DNA of 5,767 bases from CAYTID01 sp964437735 (GCA_964437735.1 CAYTID010000115.1:1-5767); one strand, 5' to 3'. Numbered from the stretch's first letter, positions 1 to 5,767 are shown. Program-made: numbers and translations. The notes: generated by a model from the sequence alone, not told the origin.

Positions 1-281
1 TCCATAGAAGTTTTAAATGCCCTGTTAACAGATGCAACCAAAGTTACAACATTACCAAGTTTAATTGGATGATGGAAGTCAATTCTATCAACAGATGCGG
101 TTACACATACTTTTTGAGAATGTTTTGAAGATGCAAGAGCCGCACAGATATCTATCCAGTGCATCAATTGACCGCCGAGTAAATTACCGAGTTGATTGGT
201 ATGATTCGGTAGAACGAGTTCCGTCATAGTTACTATCGATTCACTAACAAACTTACTTTTTCTTTTTTCCTGGTTACTCAT
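1..281 (-). CDS. Acyl-CoA thioesterase, hotdog fold (partial, 3' end off window)
   Basis: The first 93 codons of a cytoplasmic acyl-CoA thioesterase of the YciA/ACOT hotdog family, which hydrolyses acyl-CoA to free fatty acid and CoA. It was read directly from the reverse strand. After a charged, Lys-rich start (MSNQEKRKSK) comes the family signature: NHTNQLGNLLGGQLMHWID (residues 26-44), which contains the conserved Asn (N29), the Gly-Gly turn before the central helix, and the conserved Asp (D44). It is followed by VTASVDRIDFHHPIKLGNVV (about 62-81), the strand pair typical of this family. The last visible part, near AFKTSM, matches the next conserved strand. The ATG at 281-279 overlaps the bamD stop codon in an ATGA tetranucleotide, so the two are probably translationally coupled. 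No strong Shine-Dalgarno is visible, which fits coupling. Substrate chain length cannot be judged. The family call is firm; a gene name is not assigned. Confidence 0.88.
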   Translation of the reverse strand, partial: MSNQEKRKSKFVSESIVTMTELVLPNHTNQLGNLLGGQLMHWIDICAALASSKHSQKVCVTASVDRIDFHHPIKLGNVVTLVASVNRAFKTSM

Positions 282-1030
282 TTTGCAATTAGTCTCGATT
301 CAATTTCCTGTAATTCTTTTACATTCGGATCGTTCGGGTACCTGCTCAGAAAAATGCTTATATCGGCAAGAGCTTCGTAATTCAATCCTTTTTTCAATTC
401 AATTTTTATTTTATTGTACAGTGCAAGTGGTGCAAATTTTGTGTCGTGATAGGATTCGGTTACCAATGTATAATATTTCATCGCTGCATATTCATATTCC
501 ATTTTCTGATATATTAATGCACTATTATATTCTTTCTCTGCTAGTTTATCATTCATCTCTTTAATTTTTCTTTCAGCATCTTCCACTTTAGAATTTGAAG
601 GGAAGAAATCTATAAATGCCTGAAATTCCTCTATCGCTTTTTTAGTGTATGATTGTTCGATCTGATAAGGTGGCGATAGCTGATAATATGATTCAGCAAG
701 CATAAATTGCGCTTCGGGCACAAAAGGACTTGCTGGAGTGTTTCTTATTAACTTACTGAACTCATATGCGGCAAGAAGAAATTGGCTCCGCTTAAAATAT
801 GTCATAGCAAGATAATATTGCGCATCATCGCTTACAGAACTTGCCGGGTATTGTAAGATGATATTCTGAAATTCGAGAATTGCTTGTTCGTAATCTTCGT
901 CGTTATATAACTGCATTACATAATTAAAATATTCTTCCGGTGTAAATTGAGATGTATCTACACTTGAAGAACATGCAGAAACGAAAAGAACTATTAGAGT
1001 AACCGCAATTGTTAGATTATACTTGTTCAA
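278..1030 (-). CDS. bamD: Outer membrane assembly lipoprotein BamD (YfiO/ComL)
   Basis: A 250-residue TPR lipoprotein of the BAM complex, which inserts beta-barrel proteins into the outer membrane; E. coli BamD is of similar length (245). The signal peptide ends in a lipobox, VSAC, with the lipidated Cys at residue 20. TPR-like helices follow from about residue 28: EEYFNYVMQLYNDEDYEQA, then a YYLAMTYFKRSQFLLAAYEF repeat. The BamD hallmark is at about 122-183: QIEQSYTKKAIEEFQAFI, DAERKIKEM, KLAEKEYNSALIYQKMEYEY. A last TPR lies near 200-235. The frame is open from 1060, but both possible early starts are TTG. I choose the TTG at 1030-1028 because a GGAG (1040-1037) sits 6 bases upstream of it, and because it yields a standard signal peptide (MNKYNLTIAV...). 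Starting at 1060 would put that GGAG inside the gene and add an odd MHCFILTEIF prefix. The stop overlaps the thioesterase start. The family is certain; the start is inferred. Confidence 0.93.
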   Translation of the reverse strand: MNKYNLTIAVTLIVLFVSACSSSVDTSQFTPEEYFNYVMQLYNDEDYEQAILEFQNIILQYPASSVSDDAQYYLAMTYFKRSQFLLAAYEFSKLIRNTPASPFVPEAQFMLAESYYQLSPPYQIEQSYTKKAIEEFQAFIDFFPSNSKVEDAERKIKEMNDKLAEKEYNSALIYQKMEYEYAAMKYYTLVTESYHDTKFAPLALYNKIKIELKKGLNYEALADISIFLSRYPNDPNVKELQEIESRLIAK

Positions 1031-1036
1031 AAAAAT

Positions 1037-1040
1037 CTCC
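1037..1040 (-). promoter_or_regulatory. Shine-Dalgarno deciding the bamD start
   Basis: GGAG on the minus strand, 6 bases before the TTG at 1030-1028. It lies inside the longer reading frame that could begin at the TTG at 1060, so it argues for the shorter 250-residue protein. No ATG or GTG is available in frame between the upstream stop (1069-1067) and the lipobox. Confidence 0.6.
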
Positions 1041-1115
1041 GTTAAAATAAAGCAGTGCAAAAATAGTTAAAATTGAATTGCTGTGAAATATACTTTTACC
1101 CCAATTTTTACTTGA

Positions 1116-1709
1116 TTATTTACTTCTTATTGTAAAAAAGAGAATAATTGTAACGATTAAAGTCCCAACCACAATAATTGGTTCCAAAAGGTTAGAAAAT
1201 AGGGGCAATTCCGGTATTGTTGATTGAGTAAAAGGGATTGCCGGATTTTCCAGACGACTGATATTTTCGACCTCAACCGTATCTTTATAAGAATTACTCA
1301 AATCAATTGTTTTAATACCAGATCTTTCGGATAATATTAAAGTAGCATCAATATTAATTTTTCTCTCGATTAATAAATTTCCAAAAAATCCATCCTTATA
1401 GGGATTTGAATACTCAACCGTTATATTATTAATTGAATGCTCAAGTTTGTTTTCTAAAGATTCATTCTCGCTTATCGGAATAACTTTCTTAATGAAGGAA
1501 TCGACCACTTTAGATTTTAGAAAGCTATATGAACCGGATGATCTGTATATAAAATTAAATGTAAGGTTTTTATTTATAACCGAGTTATCAAGATTTAACA
1601 CGGATTTTTCGATCAGATCGTTTACAACATCCAGATTGGTTCTGGTTTGTGCAAATTGCACCTGTTGAAAAATTAATAATGTACAGATAACCAATAATAT
1701 TCTTTTCAA
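1116..1709 (-). CDS. Unrecognised exported protein with signal peptide and C-terminal membrane anchor
   Basis: I do not recognise this 197-residue protein. It has a clear N-terminal signal peptide (MKRILLVICTLLIFQQVQFA, probable cleavage before QTR). A polar domain of about 150 residues follows, rich in Asn, Ser and hydrophobic/polar alternation, for example NLTFNFIYRSSGSYSFLKSK. A single transmembrane helix lies near the end (about 176-193, PIIVVGTLIVTIILFFTI), followed by RSK. By the positive-inside rule the bulk would lie in the periplasm with a three-residue cytoplasmic tail. The only usable start is TTG: an in-frame TAA lies at 1718-1716, with only two codons before the TTG. No good Shine-Dalgarno is seen. 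It lies 85 bases upstream of bamD on the same strand and could share its transcript. Codon and base use resemble the neighbours. Function unknown; confidence is in the gene being real. Confidence 0.75.
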   Translation of the reverse strand: MKRILLVICTLLIFQQVQFAQTRTNLDVVNDLIEKSVLNLDNSVINKNLTFNFIYRSSGSYSFLKSKVVDSFIKKVIPISENESLENKLEHSINNITVEYSNPYKDGFFGNLLIERKINIDATLILSERSGIKTIDLSNSYKDTVEVENISRLENPAIPFTQSTIPELPLFSNLLEPIIVVGTLIVTIILFFTIRSK

Positions 1710-1737
1710 ATGGGCTTAAAGTCTATAAGTTATATTT

Positions 1738-1768
1738 CAAATTATAGAATCGAATTAGTAATTTCAAA
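1738..1768 (-). promoter_or_regulatory. Candidate promoter for the 1709-to-1 gene run
   Basis: On the minus strand a perfect TATAAT lies at 1746-1741, extended to TATAATTTG (to 1738). A TTTG lies 18 bases upstream (1768-1765), and another at 1772-1769. This suits either a sigma70-like -10 or the Bacteroidota-type TTTG / TAnnTTTG pair, though the latter has one extra base. It falls between the htpX terminator and the TTG start at 1709, leaving a leader of roughly 20-25 bases. AT-rich DNA makes chance matches common, so this stays a candidate. Confidence 0.4.
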
Positions 1769-1790
1769 CAAAAGTTGGGATATAAATAAA

Positions 1791-1823
1791 GACAGCGAAG
1801 AATCTCTGGAATCGTTCGCTGTC
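1791..1823 (-). terminator. Intrinsic terminator downstream of htpX
   Basis: A perfect 9-bp inverted repeat, GACAGCGAA (1791-1799) and TTCGCTGTC (1815-1823), around a 15-base loop. Read on the minus strand, the stem is followed directly by TTTATTTATAT, a U-rich tail. It starts about 30 bases after the htpX stop codon and precedes the next minus-strand gene, so htpX is probably transcribed on its own. GC content of the stem is well above the surrounding DNA. Confidence 0.75.
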
Positions 1824-1852
1824 CAAATGTTATGAATAATATAGAAATAGAT

Positions 1853-2707
1853 TTATCTTCTTCCCGCAGCAATTTCTTTCAATCTCTCAATTCTCTCTTC
1901 AATTGGCGGATGTGTTGAGAATAATTTCATCATCGATTTACCGCTAAGCGGATTAACAATAAACATATGAGCAGAAGATGCACCGGCATGGGCCATCGGC
2001 AACATTTTATTTGCCTGATTAAGTTTATTAAGTGCATTTGCAAGACCCATCGGCTTACCCGAAATTTGAGCGCCTCCTTCATCGGCCATATATTCACGTG
2101 AACGTGATATCGCCATTTGAATCAACACCGCCGCAATAGGCGCGATAATTAACAAAGCTAATTCATAAAAAATATTTCCTCCCTTATCTTCATCTCTGCT
2201 GCTGCCTCCAAACATCGCGGCGTACCCGGCCATCCTTGCTATAAAAGTTATAGTGCCAACCAAGGTAGCTGCAATTGTTCCAACTAAAATATCTCTGTTT
2301 TTTATGTGAGCGAGCTCGTGAGCAATTACGCCTTCAAGTTCTTCCTTACTTAATATATTCATTATTCCTGTAGTTACGGCAACTGCGCTATGTTCCGGAT
2401 TGCGTCCCGTAGCAAATGCGTTTGGAGTTGGATTATCCATTATATAAACTTTCGGCATAGGTAAATCAGCTTTCATCGAAAGTTTTTCTACTATATTATA
2501 TAAATTGGGATATTCTTTTTCCGAGACTTGCTGAGCGCGGTACATTGTTAAAACAATTTTATCTGAAAACCAATATGAGCCGAAATTCATAGCTAATGAA
2601 AATATAAAAGCAATCATCATTCCTGTTTGACCGCCCAATAAATTTCCAACCAGAATAAACAACACCATCATTGCCGCCATTAAAATAGCAGTTTTAAAAC
2701 CGTTCAT
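1853..2707 (-). CDS. htpX: HtpX-like M48 family zinc metalloprotease
   Basis: A 284-residue inner-membrane protease (E. coli HtpX is 293) that cleaves misfolded or damaged membrane proteins on the cytoplasmic side. Two N-terminal membrane segments (about 5-21 and 29-47) precede the catalytic region. The zinc site is HELAH at 130-134 (H130 and H134 as ligands, E131 as catalytic base). The third ligand, E205, lies in SREYMADE, the M48 signature. The family-typical NPTPNAFATGRNPEHSAVAV lies at 92-111, and FSTHPPIEERIERL at 263-276 near the C-terminus. Two more hydrophobic stretches (about 141-163 and 180-200) flank a Gly/charged loop, as in the family. The ATG at 2707 has an AAGGA at 2718-2714 with 6-base spacing. 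It is followed by a hairpin terminator and diverges from the PorQ-like gene. All key residues are present, so it should be active. No heat-shock or Cpx-type operator can be identified. Confidence 0.96.
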   Translation of the reverse strand: MNGFKTAILMAAMMVLFILVGNLLGGQTGMMIAFIFSLAMNFGSYWFSDKIVLTMYRAQQVSEKEYPNLYNIVEKLSMKADLPMPKVYIMDNPTPNAFATGRNPEHSAVAVTTGIMNILSKEELEGVIAHELAHIKNRDILVGTIAATLVGTITFIARMAGYAAMFGGSSRDEDKGGNIFYELALLIIAPIAAVLIQMAISRSREYMADEGGAQISGKPMGLANALNKLNQANKMLPMAHAGASSAHMFIVNPLSGKSMMKLFSTHPPIEERIERLKEIAAGRR

Positions 2708-2733
2708 TTATAATCCTTGTTTTTGTTTATTTA

Positions 2734-2763
2734 AATTTACTAATGATTAACCGAAGAGTTCAA
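2734..2763 (-). promoter_or_regulatory. Weak candidate htpX promoter
   Basis: On the minus strand TTGAAC (2763-2758) and TAAATT (2739-2734) are separated by 18 bases, about 26 bases before the htpX ATG. Each box matches the sigma70 consensus at four of six positions. A Bacteroidota-type TATCTTTG (2819-2812) further upstream is an alternative. Neither is strong. Confidence 0.22.
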
Positions 2764-2829
2764 GTTTGCTATCTCTAACAGAATGGGGATTTATCCGGTT
2801 CCAAAAGAGGACAAAGATATTTTAATACC

Positions 2830-2858
2830 TTGCCTTTATAAGCAATAATCTGTAAAAT
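2830..2858 (+). promoter_or_regulatory. Candidate promoter of the PorQ-like gene
   Basis: TTGCCT (2830-2835) and TAAAAT (2853-2858) are separated by exactly 17 bases, matching the sigma70 boxes at four and five of six positions. Transcription would start near 2865, about 16 bases before the ATG at 2881. The 173-base region between htpX and this gene holds nothing else that I can recognise. Confidence 0.4.
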
Positions 2859-2880
2859 CGTGCGACAAAATGAGAGTATT

Positions 2881-3808
2881 ATGAAGAAATTTTTTGTTGT
2901 AGTAGCATGTTTATTGTTAACCGAAACAGTTTTTTCCCAGAATACATATAAGTTTTTGGGGTTGGATACCAGTCCAAGAGCCGCGGCTGTAGCAGGTAGT
3001 TTTGTTGCAAATAATGATGATCCAAATGTGATTTTTTATAATCCAGCAGGACTAAATTTTTTGGAAAACACACCGGTTTCATTTTCTTATCTAAAGCACT
3101 TACTGGATATTAACGCCGCTTCAGTTGTTGTTTCAAATTTTAGATTGGGGAAGATTCGGCGCGGCTGTAAAATATATTAACTATGGCGATTTTACAAAAT
3201 CTTCTATCGATGGAACCGAACTCGGCAATTTCGGCGCTAGCGATTTAGCTTTTATTTTGGGATACGGCAATCAATTAGGCGATAATTTTTATTACGGAAC
3301 CAATGTAAAATTTATTTATTCCGGAATAGCTGAGTATTCTTCAACTGCTTTTGCATTTGATATTGGCTTACACTACGCTATCCCCGATGAAAATTGGAAT
3401 TTTGGATTTTCTGTTTTGAACCTAGGATCACAAATTTCTTCATATGTAGATACAAAAGAAGAATTACCAATCGATATGCGTATAGGTTTTAGTAAACAAC
3501 TCGAGCGTTTACCGTTTATGTTCTTTTGGTCTTTTAATAAACTAAGCGATAGATACGATAATTTTCTTGATCGATTTACTAATATTACAGCAGGCGGTGA
3601 ATTCAGATTAGGTAAAAGTTTCAGGCTGCGTTTAGGATATGATAATGAGAAAAGAAAAGAGTTAAAACTTGGTTCAACAACGGCTGGGCTGGCAGGTTTT
3701 AATTTAGGTCTTGGATTTAATGTAGCAAGCTATACAGTGGATTACTCGTTCTCTTCACTTGGCTTGATTGGCTCGATGCATCGATTCGGATTATCCACAA
3801 GCTTTTAG
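2881..3808 (+). pseudogene. PorV/PorQ-family outer-membrane protein, PorQ-like, broken by a frameshift
   Basis: Two reading frames together make one PorQ-like protein of about 308 residues. PorQ is an outer-membrane beta-barrel of the type IX secretion attachment complex. The first part (2881 to the TAA at 3178-3180) has a signal peptide MKKFFVVVACLLLTETVFS, then YKFLGLDTSPRAAAVAGSF and the family's NPAG at 54-57, and LKHLLDIN. The second part continues one frame later from about 3143: DWGRFGAAVKYINYGDF, then LPIDMRIGFSKQLERLPFMF, FTNITAGGEFRLG and the C-terminal HRFGLSTSF, ending in Phe as barrels often do. These blocks fall in the order I expect for PorQ. The second frame is open for about 220 codons without a stop, so the break is recent or a sequencing error. 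ATG 2881 is preferred over GTG 2860 because it opens a clean signal peptide. As written, only a 99-residue truncated product would be made. No other T9SS gene is in the window. Confidence 0.83.
3131..3150 (+). other. Frameshift site in the PorQ-like gene
   Basis: Homology-like sequence passes from frame 1 (ASVVVSN) to frame 2 (DWGRFGAAVKYINYG) within this stretch. It contains runs of four T (3138-3141) and four G (3147-3150). Removing one T gives SVVVSNLDWGRFGAAVKYIN, which reads smoothly through the junction, so one extra base in the T run is the simplest explanation. Frame 2 cannot extend left of the TAA at 3092-3094, and frame 1 stops at 3178-3180; this bounds the event. Confidence 0.7.
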
Positions 3809-3813
3809 TAATG

Positions 3814-3872
3814 GAGAATTGAGAATTCTTAAATCCAATCTTTTAATTATCAATTCGCAATTCTCAATTCAT
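3814..3872. repeat. Heptamer repeats forming a hairpin at a convergent gene junction
   Basis: Two tandem GAGAATT copies (3814-3827) face three spaced heptamers AATTCGC, AATTCTC, AATTCAT (3852-3872). GAATTGAGAATT (3816-3827) pairs perfectly with AATTCTCAATTC (3859-3870), a 12-bp stem. An inner TTAAA/TTTAA pair (3829-3833 with 3842-3846) can close part of the loop. It fills the 60 bases between the PorQ-like stop and the TPR-gene stop. The right arm overlaps the TPR gene's TGA (3869-3871). Confidence 0.7.
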
Positions 3873-3877
3873 TTTTT
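3816..3877 (+). terminator. Probable terminator of the PorQ-like gene
   Basis: The 12-bp stem starts 8 bases after the PorQ-like stop codon. On the plus strand it is followed by six T (3872-3877), as an intrinsic terminator needs. The stem is AT-rich and the loop is long (31 bases), so it may be weak. On the minus strand no T run follows, so it is less suited to ending the TPR transcript. Confidence 0.45.
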
Positions 3878-5017
3878 ATACGGTGTTTTGATATATCTTT
3901 CCGCTTGATCATGCGAATCATTTCTTTCTTTCAAACGCAAGGTTTCATTATAATACTTTAATGCTTTTTCTCGTTGTCCTAAAAGATCATAATTCATTGC
4001 AAGATATAAAACTGTGTTGATTAAAAAGCCTGATTCATTTCCTTTATCCAGCTCGCGGGAAAGTTTTTCAGATTTTTCAAAATAAAACACTGCTGAATCC
4101 GATCTGTTTTTAATCATATGCTCCATTGCGATGTAATATGTTGCTTCTCTTTTGAACCTCTTATTATATCCCGGATAATTTTTCTCGCACTTGTTGTAAA
4201 TATCTCTGAACAATTTTACCGCTTCCGAATAATTATTTTCCTTTACATAAGTCAACCCATAATATTTTTGGAAGTTAGGATTGTTAGGAAAATCGGCGAG
4301 CAAATATTTCCCCCACCTACGCGATTCTTCCATGTTCTCTTCAAACTGAAAATTTAGCGTCATCAAAAAATATCTCGATTCTAATCTTGCATAGCGCCCA
4401 TTCCAAGCTACGTTCTCTAATTCCTTGAGTCCTTTGCTTTTATCTCCTTTAGGAAAAAAAACCATAAAAGGTTTTACTGCTGGATATTTTCCTGGAATAA
4501 CATCAGCGTAATAGTGATAAATACCAAAGCCAAGTTGAATATCCGGATTCTTAGGATCGGCTGCATAAGCTTTATAAACTATTGCCAAACCTTCCTTGCC
4601 GTCTAGTGCGGCCTTGAACCAACTTTCCCTAATAGCGCGTAATCTACCTCTGAATCCAATCGAACCGCCTTTGAAGAATAATGCGTCAACATTGTTTTCA
4701 TTTTTATCCAAGATATCTTCACATTGCTCAATACACTCTTCCAGTTGATCGTAAAATTTATCATCCATTTTTTCATTTTCTAGATCCAATAAGATGCGCC
4801 ACCATGTTATCATTGCTTTAAAGAATTTTCCCGATGGGTGTGTCGGGTATTCTTTTACAACCGAGTCAAATGTTTTCTCGGCCTTGTCGAATTCAATTCC
4901 GTAAATTTGATCAACACCGGCTTTTACTAATGAATCATGGCGTTCCCAATTATATTTTTGCGCGTATGTTTGAATAAGAGCAAGCAAAAACAACGTTAAG
5001 AAAATTTTAGTTTTCAA
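3869..5017 (-). CDS. Secreted tetratricopeptide-repeat protein of unknown role
   Basis: A 382-residue exported protein with signal peptide MKTKIFLTLFLLALIQTYA, cleaved before QKYNW. TPR-like helix pairs appear at about 33-72 (AGVDQIYGIEFDKAEKTF), at 234-275 (GKYLLADFPNNPNFQKYYG, then NNYSEAVKLFRDIY), and at 334-365 (TVLYLAMNYDLLGQREKALK). Between them is a distinct core that looks conserved: GGSIGFRGRLRAIRESWFKA (117-136), then GIYHYYADVIPGKYPAVKPF (165-184) with FFPKGDKSKG. I know of similar TPR proteins in related bacteria, but with no established function. Such proteins usually scaffold protein contacts. No lipobox or anchor is seen, so it is likely periplasmic. The start must be TTG: an in-frame TGA lies at 5035-5033 and no ATG or GTG follows before the signal peptide. 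AAGGGA (5030-5025), 7 bases upstream, is a good Shine-Dalgarno. It is 95 bases downstream of the next gene on the same strand. Confidence 0.85.
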   Translation of the reverse strand: MKTKIFLTLFLLALIQTYAQKYNWERHDSLVKAGVDQIYGIEFDKAEKTFDSVVKEYPTHPSGKFFKAMITWWRILLDLENEKMDDKFYDQLEECIEQCEDILDKNENNVDALFFKGGSIGFRGRLRAIRESWFKAALDGKEGLAIVYKAYAADPKNPDIQLGFGIYHYYADVIPGKYPAVKPFMVFFPKGDKSKGLKELENVAWNGRYARLESRYFLMTLNFQFEENMEESRRWGKYLLADFPNNPNFQKYYGLTYVKENNYSEAVKLFRDIYNKCEKNYPGYNKRFKREATYYIAMEHMIKNRSDSAVFYFEKSEKLSRELDKGNESGFLINTVLYLAMNYDLLGQREKALKYYNETLRLKERNDSHDQAERYIKTPYKK

Positions 5018-5024
5018 AATCGAT

Positions 5025-5030
5025 TCCCTT
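5025..5030 (-). promoter_or_regulatory. Shine-Dalgarno supporting the TTG start of the TPR gene
   Basis: AAGGGA on the minus strand, 7 bases before the TTG at 5017-5015. With an in-frame stop just upstream (5035-5033), it fixes the start of the TPR protein at this non-ATG codon. Confidence 0.55.
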
Positions 5031-5112
5031 TTTCATTAAATATTCATTACGAACGTAGTGATCAATATTGAAATTTTCCATTGAAAAAATAATATCATAT
5101 TTTAGTTTGCTT

Positions 5113-5767
5113 TTACTTGTAACTGTAAGCAATTCCAACTGGCAAATAAGAAAACGAAATTCCGAAAATAATATTTTTATTATTGCAATAAGAAGCCCAG
5201 ATGCCGGGAGAAAATCCCGCAAGATGAATAATGCCTGGATATATATTAAGATTAATCATGTAGTCTGTTTTTATTGTTGCCGTTAAAGATGCAAGCAGAG
5301 AATTATTTCTGTCGTAAAATATTCCTGCGTTGCCAACAAGTCCCAAAGTTTTTTTGTTTTTCTTTTCTTCAATAGTGATCAAATCGCTAGCGGCTAGGCC
5401 GGCTCCAAAAGAAATTGCCGAACCGTCTTCATACTTATATGAAAATCCGCCAACTCCGTTAGTTCCGAAATAATAAAATAGATGCCACGATTCTGAAAAA
5501 GGCAATTTCCATTTCATAGAAAAAAATTGTCCGTTATTGTGTAGCTCTCCGTTTCTAATTGAGATTGACGGCTGAAGCGACCAATCGGTTAAGTTCATCG
5601 TTTCAGAAAAAAACCTTCTCACACTATGAGAAGTAAAAAGTAAAATCCCTCCAAGATCAAAAATATAGATATCTGCAATCGGGTCTACATCCAATCCTTG
5701 ATAATTTCCATTTTCAACTACTTCGTTTATTAAATGATGAAGACCTCTCGATCCGACATCACCGATA
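5113..5767 (-). CDS. Probable outer-membrane/envelope protein of unknown family (partial, 5' end off window)
   Basis: The last 217 codons of a larger protein. The frame stays open to the window edge, so the TTG at 5694 is not its true start. The visible N-terminal part reads GDVGSRGLHHLINEVVENG, then the hydrophobic-acidic block DPIADIYIFDLGGILLF (about 5685-5635). The rest shows short alternating polar/aromatic strands with Gly/Asn turns (FSMKWKLPFSESWHLFYYFG, GGFSYKYEDGSAISFGAGL, LLASLTATIKTDYMINLNIY), typical of a membrane beta-barrel, ending SYLPVGIAYSYK. I cannot name the family. A relation to bacterial envelope proteins with an alpha region before a C-terminal barrel is only a guess. 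The stop is 95 bases before the TPR gene on the same strand, so the two could share a transcript. Confidence 0.72.
   Translation of the reverse strand, partial: IGDVGSRGLHHLINEVVENGNYQGLDVDPIADIYIFDLGGILLFTSHSVRRFFSETMNLTDWSLQPSISIRNGELHNNGQFFSMKWKLPFSESWHLFYYFGTNGVGGFSYKYEDGSAISFGAGLAASDLITIEEKKNKKTLGLVGNAGIFYDRNNSLLASLTATIKTDYMINLNIYPGIIHLAGFSPGIWASYCNNKNIIFGISFSYLPVGIAYSYK

Noticed and set aside
283..564. 93-codon plus-strand ORF inside bamD
   Set aside because: It lies wholly antisense to a confidently identified gene, and its sequence is low-complexity with no motif; a shadow frame.
1069..1108. AAAATTG / CAATTTT inverted repeat between the unknown gene and bamD
   Set aside because: Seven AT-rich pairs around a long loop with no U tract positioned after it; expected by chance in this composition.
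1447..1668. 73-codon plus-strand ORF
   Set aside because: Antisense to the unknown signal-peptide protein, with no recognisable feature of its own.
2708..2880. Possible small RNA or riboswitch in the divergent intergenic region
   Set aside because: No stable GC-rich stems or known aptamer-like pattern could be seen; only promoter-like boxes.
3125..3808. Second half of the PorQ-like gene as an independent gene starting at TTG 3125
   Set aside because: It lacks a signal peptide and the family's N-terminal NPAG region, both of which lie just upstream in the other frame; better explained as one broken gene.
5045..5060. Short inverted repeat CATTAC-GAAC-GTAGTG
   Set aside because: Six pairs only, and on the transcribed minus strand one pair becomes an A-C mismatch; too weak to call a structure.

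Overview
This AT-rich window holds six whole or nearly whole genes and one gene cut at each edge. Almost all of them concern the cell envelope. A BamD lipoprotein, secreted proteins with signal peptides ending in A-Q or S-Q, and a PorV/PorQ-family outer-membrane protein point to a Gram-negative bacterium of the Bacteroidota/Chlorobiota/Ignavibacteriota group. My best guess is an Ignavibacteria-like lineage. That placement is inferred from protein flavour, not from a search.

Layout. Minus strand, right to left from 1709 to 1: an unrecognised bitopic envelope protein (1116-1709), bamD (278-1030), then the start of a hotdog-fold acyl-CoA thioesterase (281 to the window edge). The last two overlap by 4 bases (ATGA). 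The run begins just after a clear hairpin terminator (1791-1823) that closes htpX (1853-2707, minus). htpX and a PorQ-like gene (2881-3808, plus) diverge from a 173-base intergenic region. The PorQ-like gene converges on a secreted TPR protein (3869-5017, minus), with a heptamer-repeat hairpin in the junction. Right of it is the 3' part of a probable outer-membrane or envelope protein (5113 to the edge, minus).

How the genes fit together. BamD belongs to the machine that inserts outer-membrane beta-barrels. HtpX is an inner-membrane quality-control protease. PorQ-like proteins are outer-membrane barrels tied to type IX secretion. The TPR protein and the last ORF are exported proteins of unknown role. 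This is an envelope neighbourhood, but I see no evidence of a single dedicated new system. No RNA genes, CRISPR arrays, insertion sequences or integration sites are visible, and no gap exceeds 175 bases.

Most notable points: the PorQ-like gene is broken by a single +1 frameshift with both halves otherwise well preserved; three of the six genes whose starts lie in the window can only begin at TTG, which moves the likely bamD start to 1030; and the convergent junction carries tandem GAGAATT/AATTCnn heptamers folding into a 12-bp stem.
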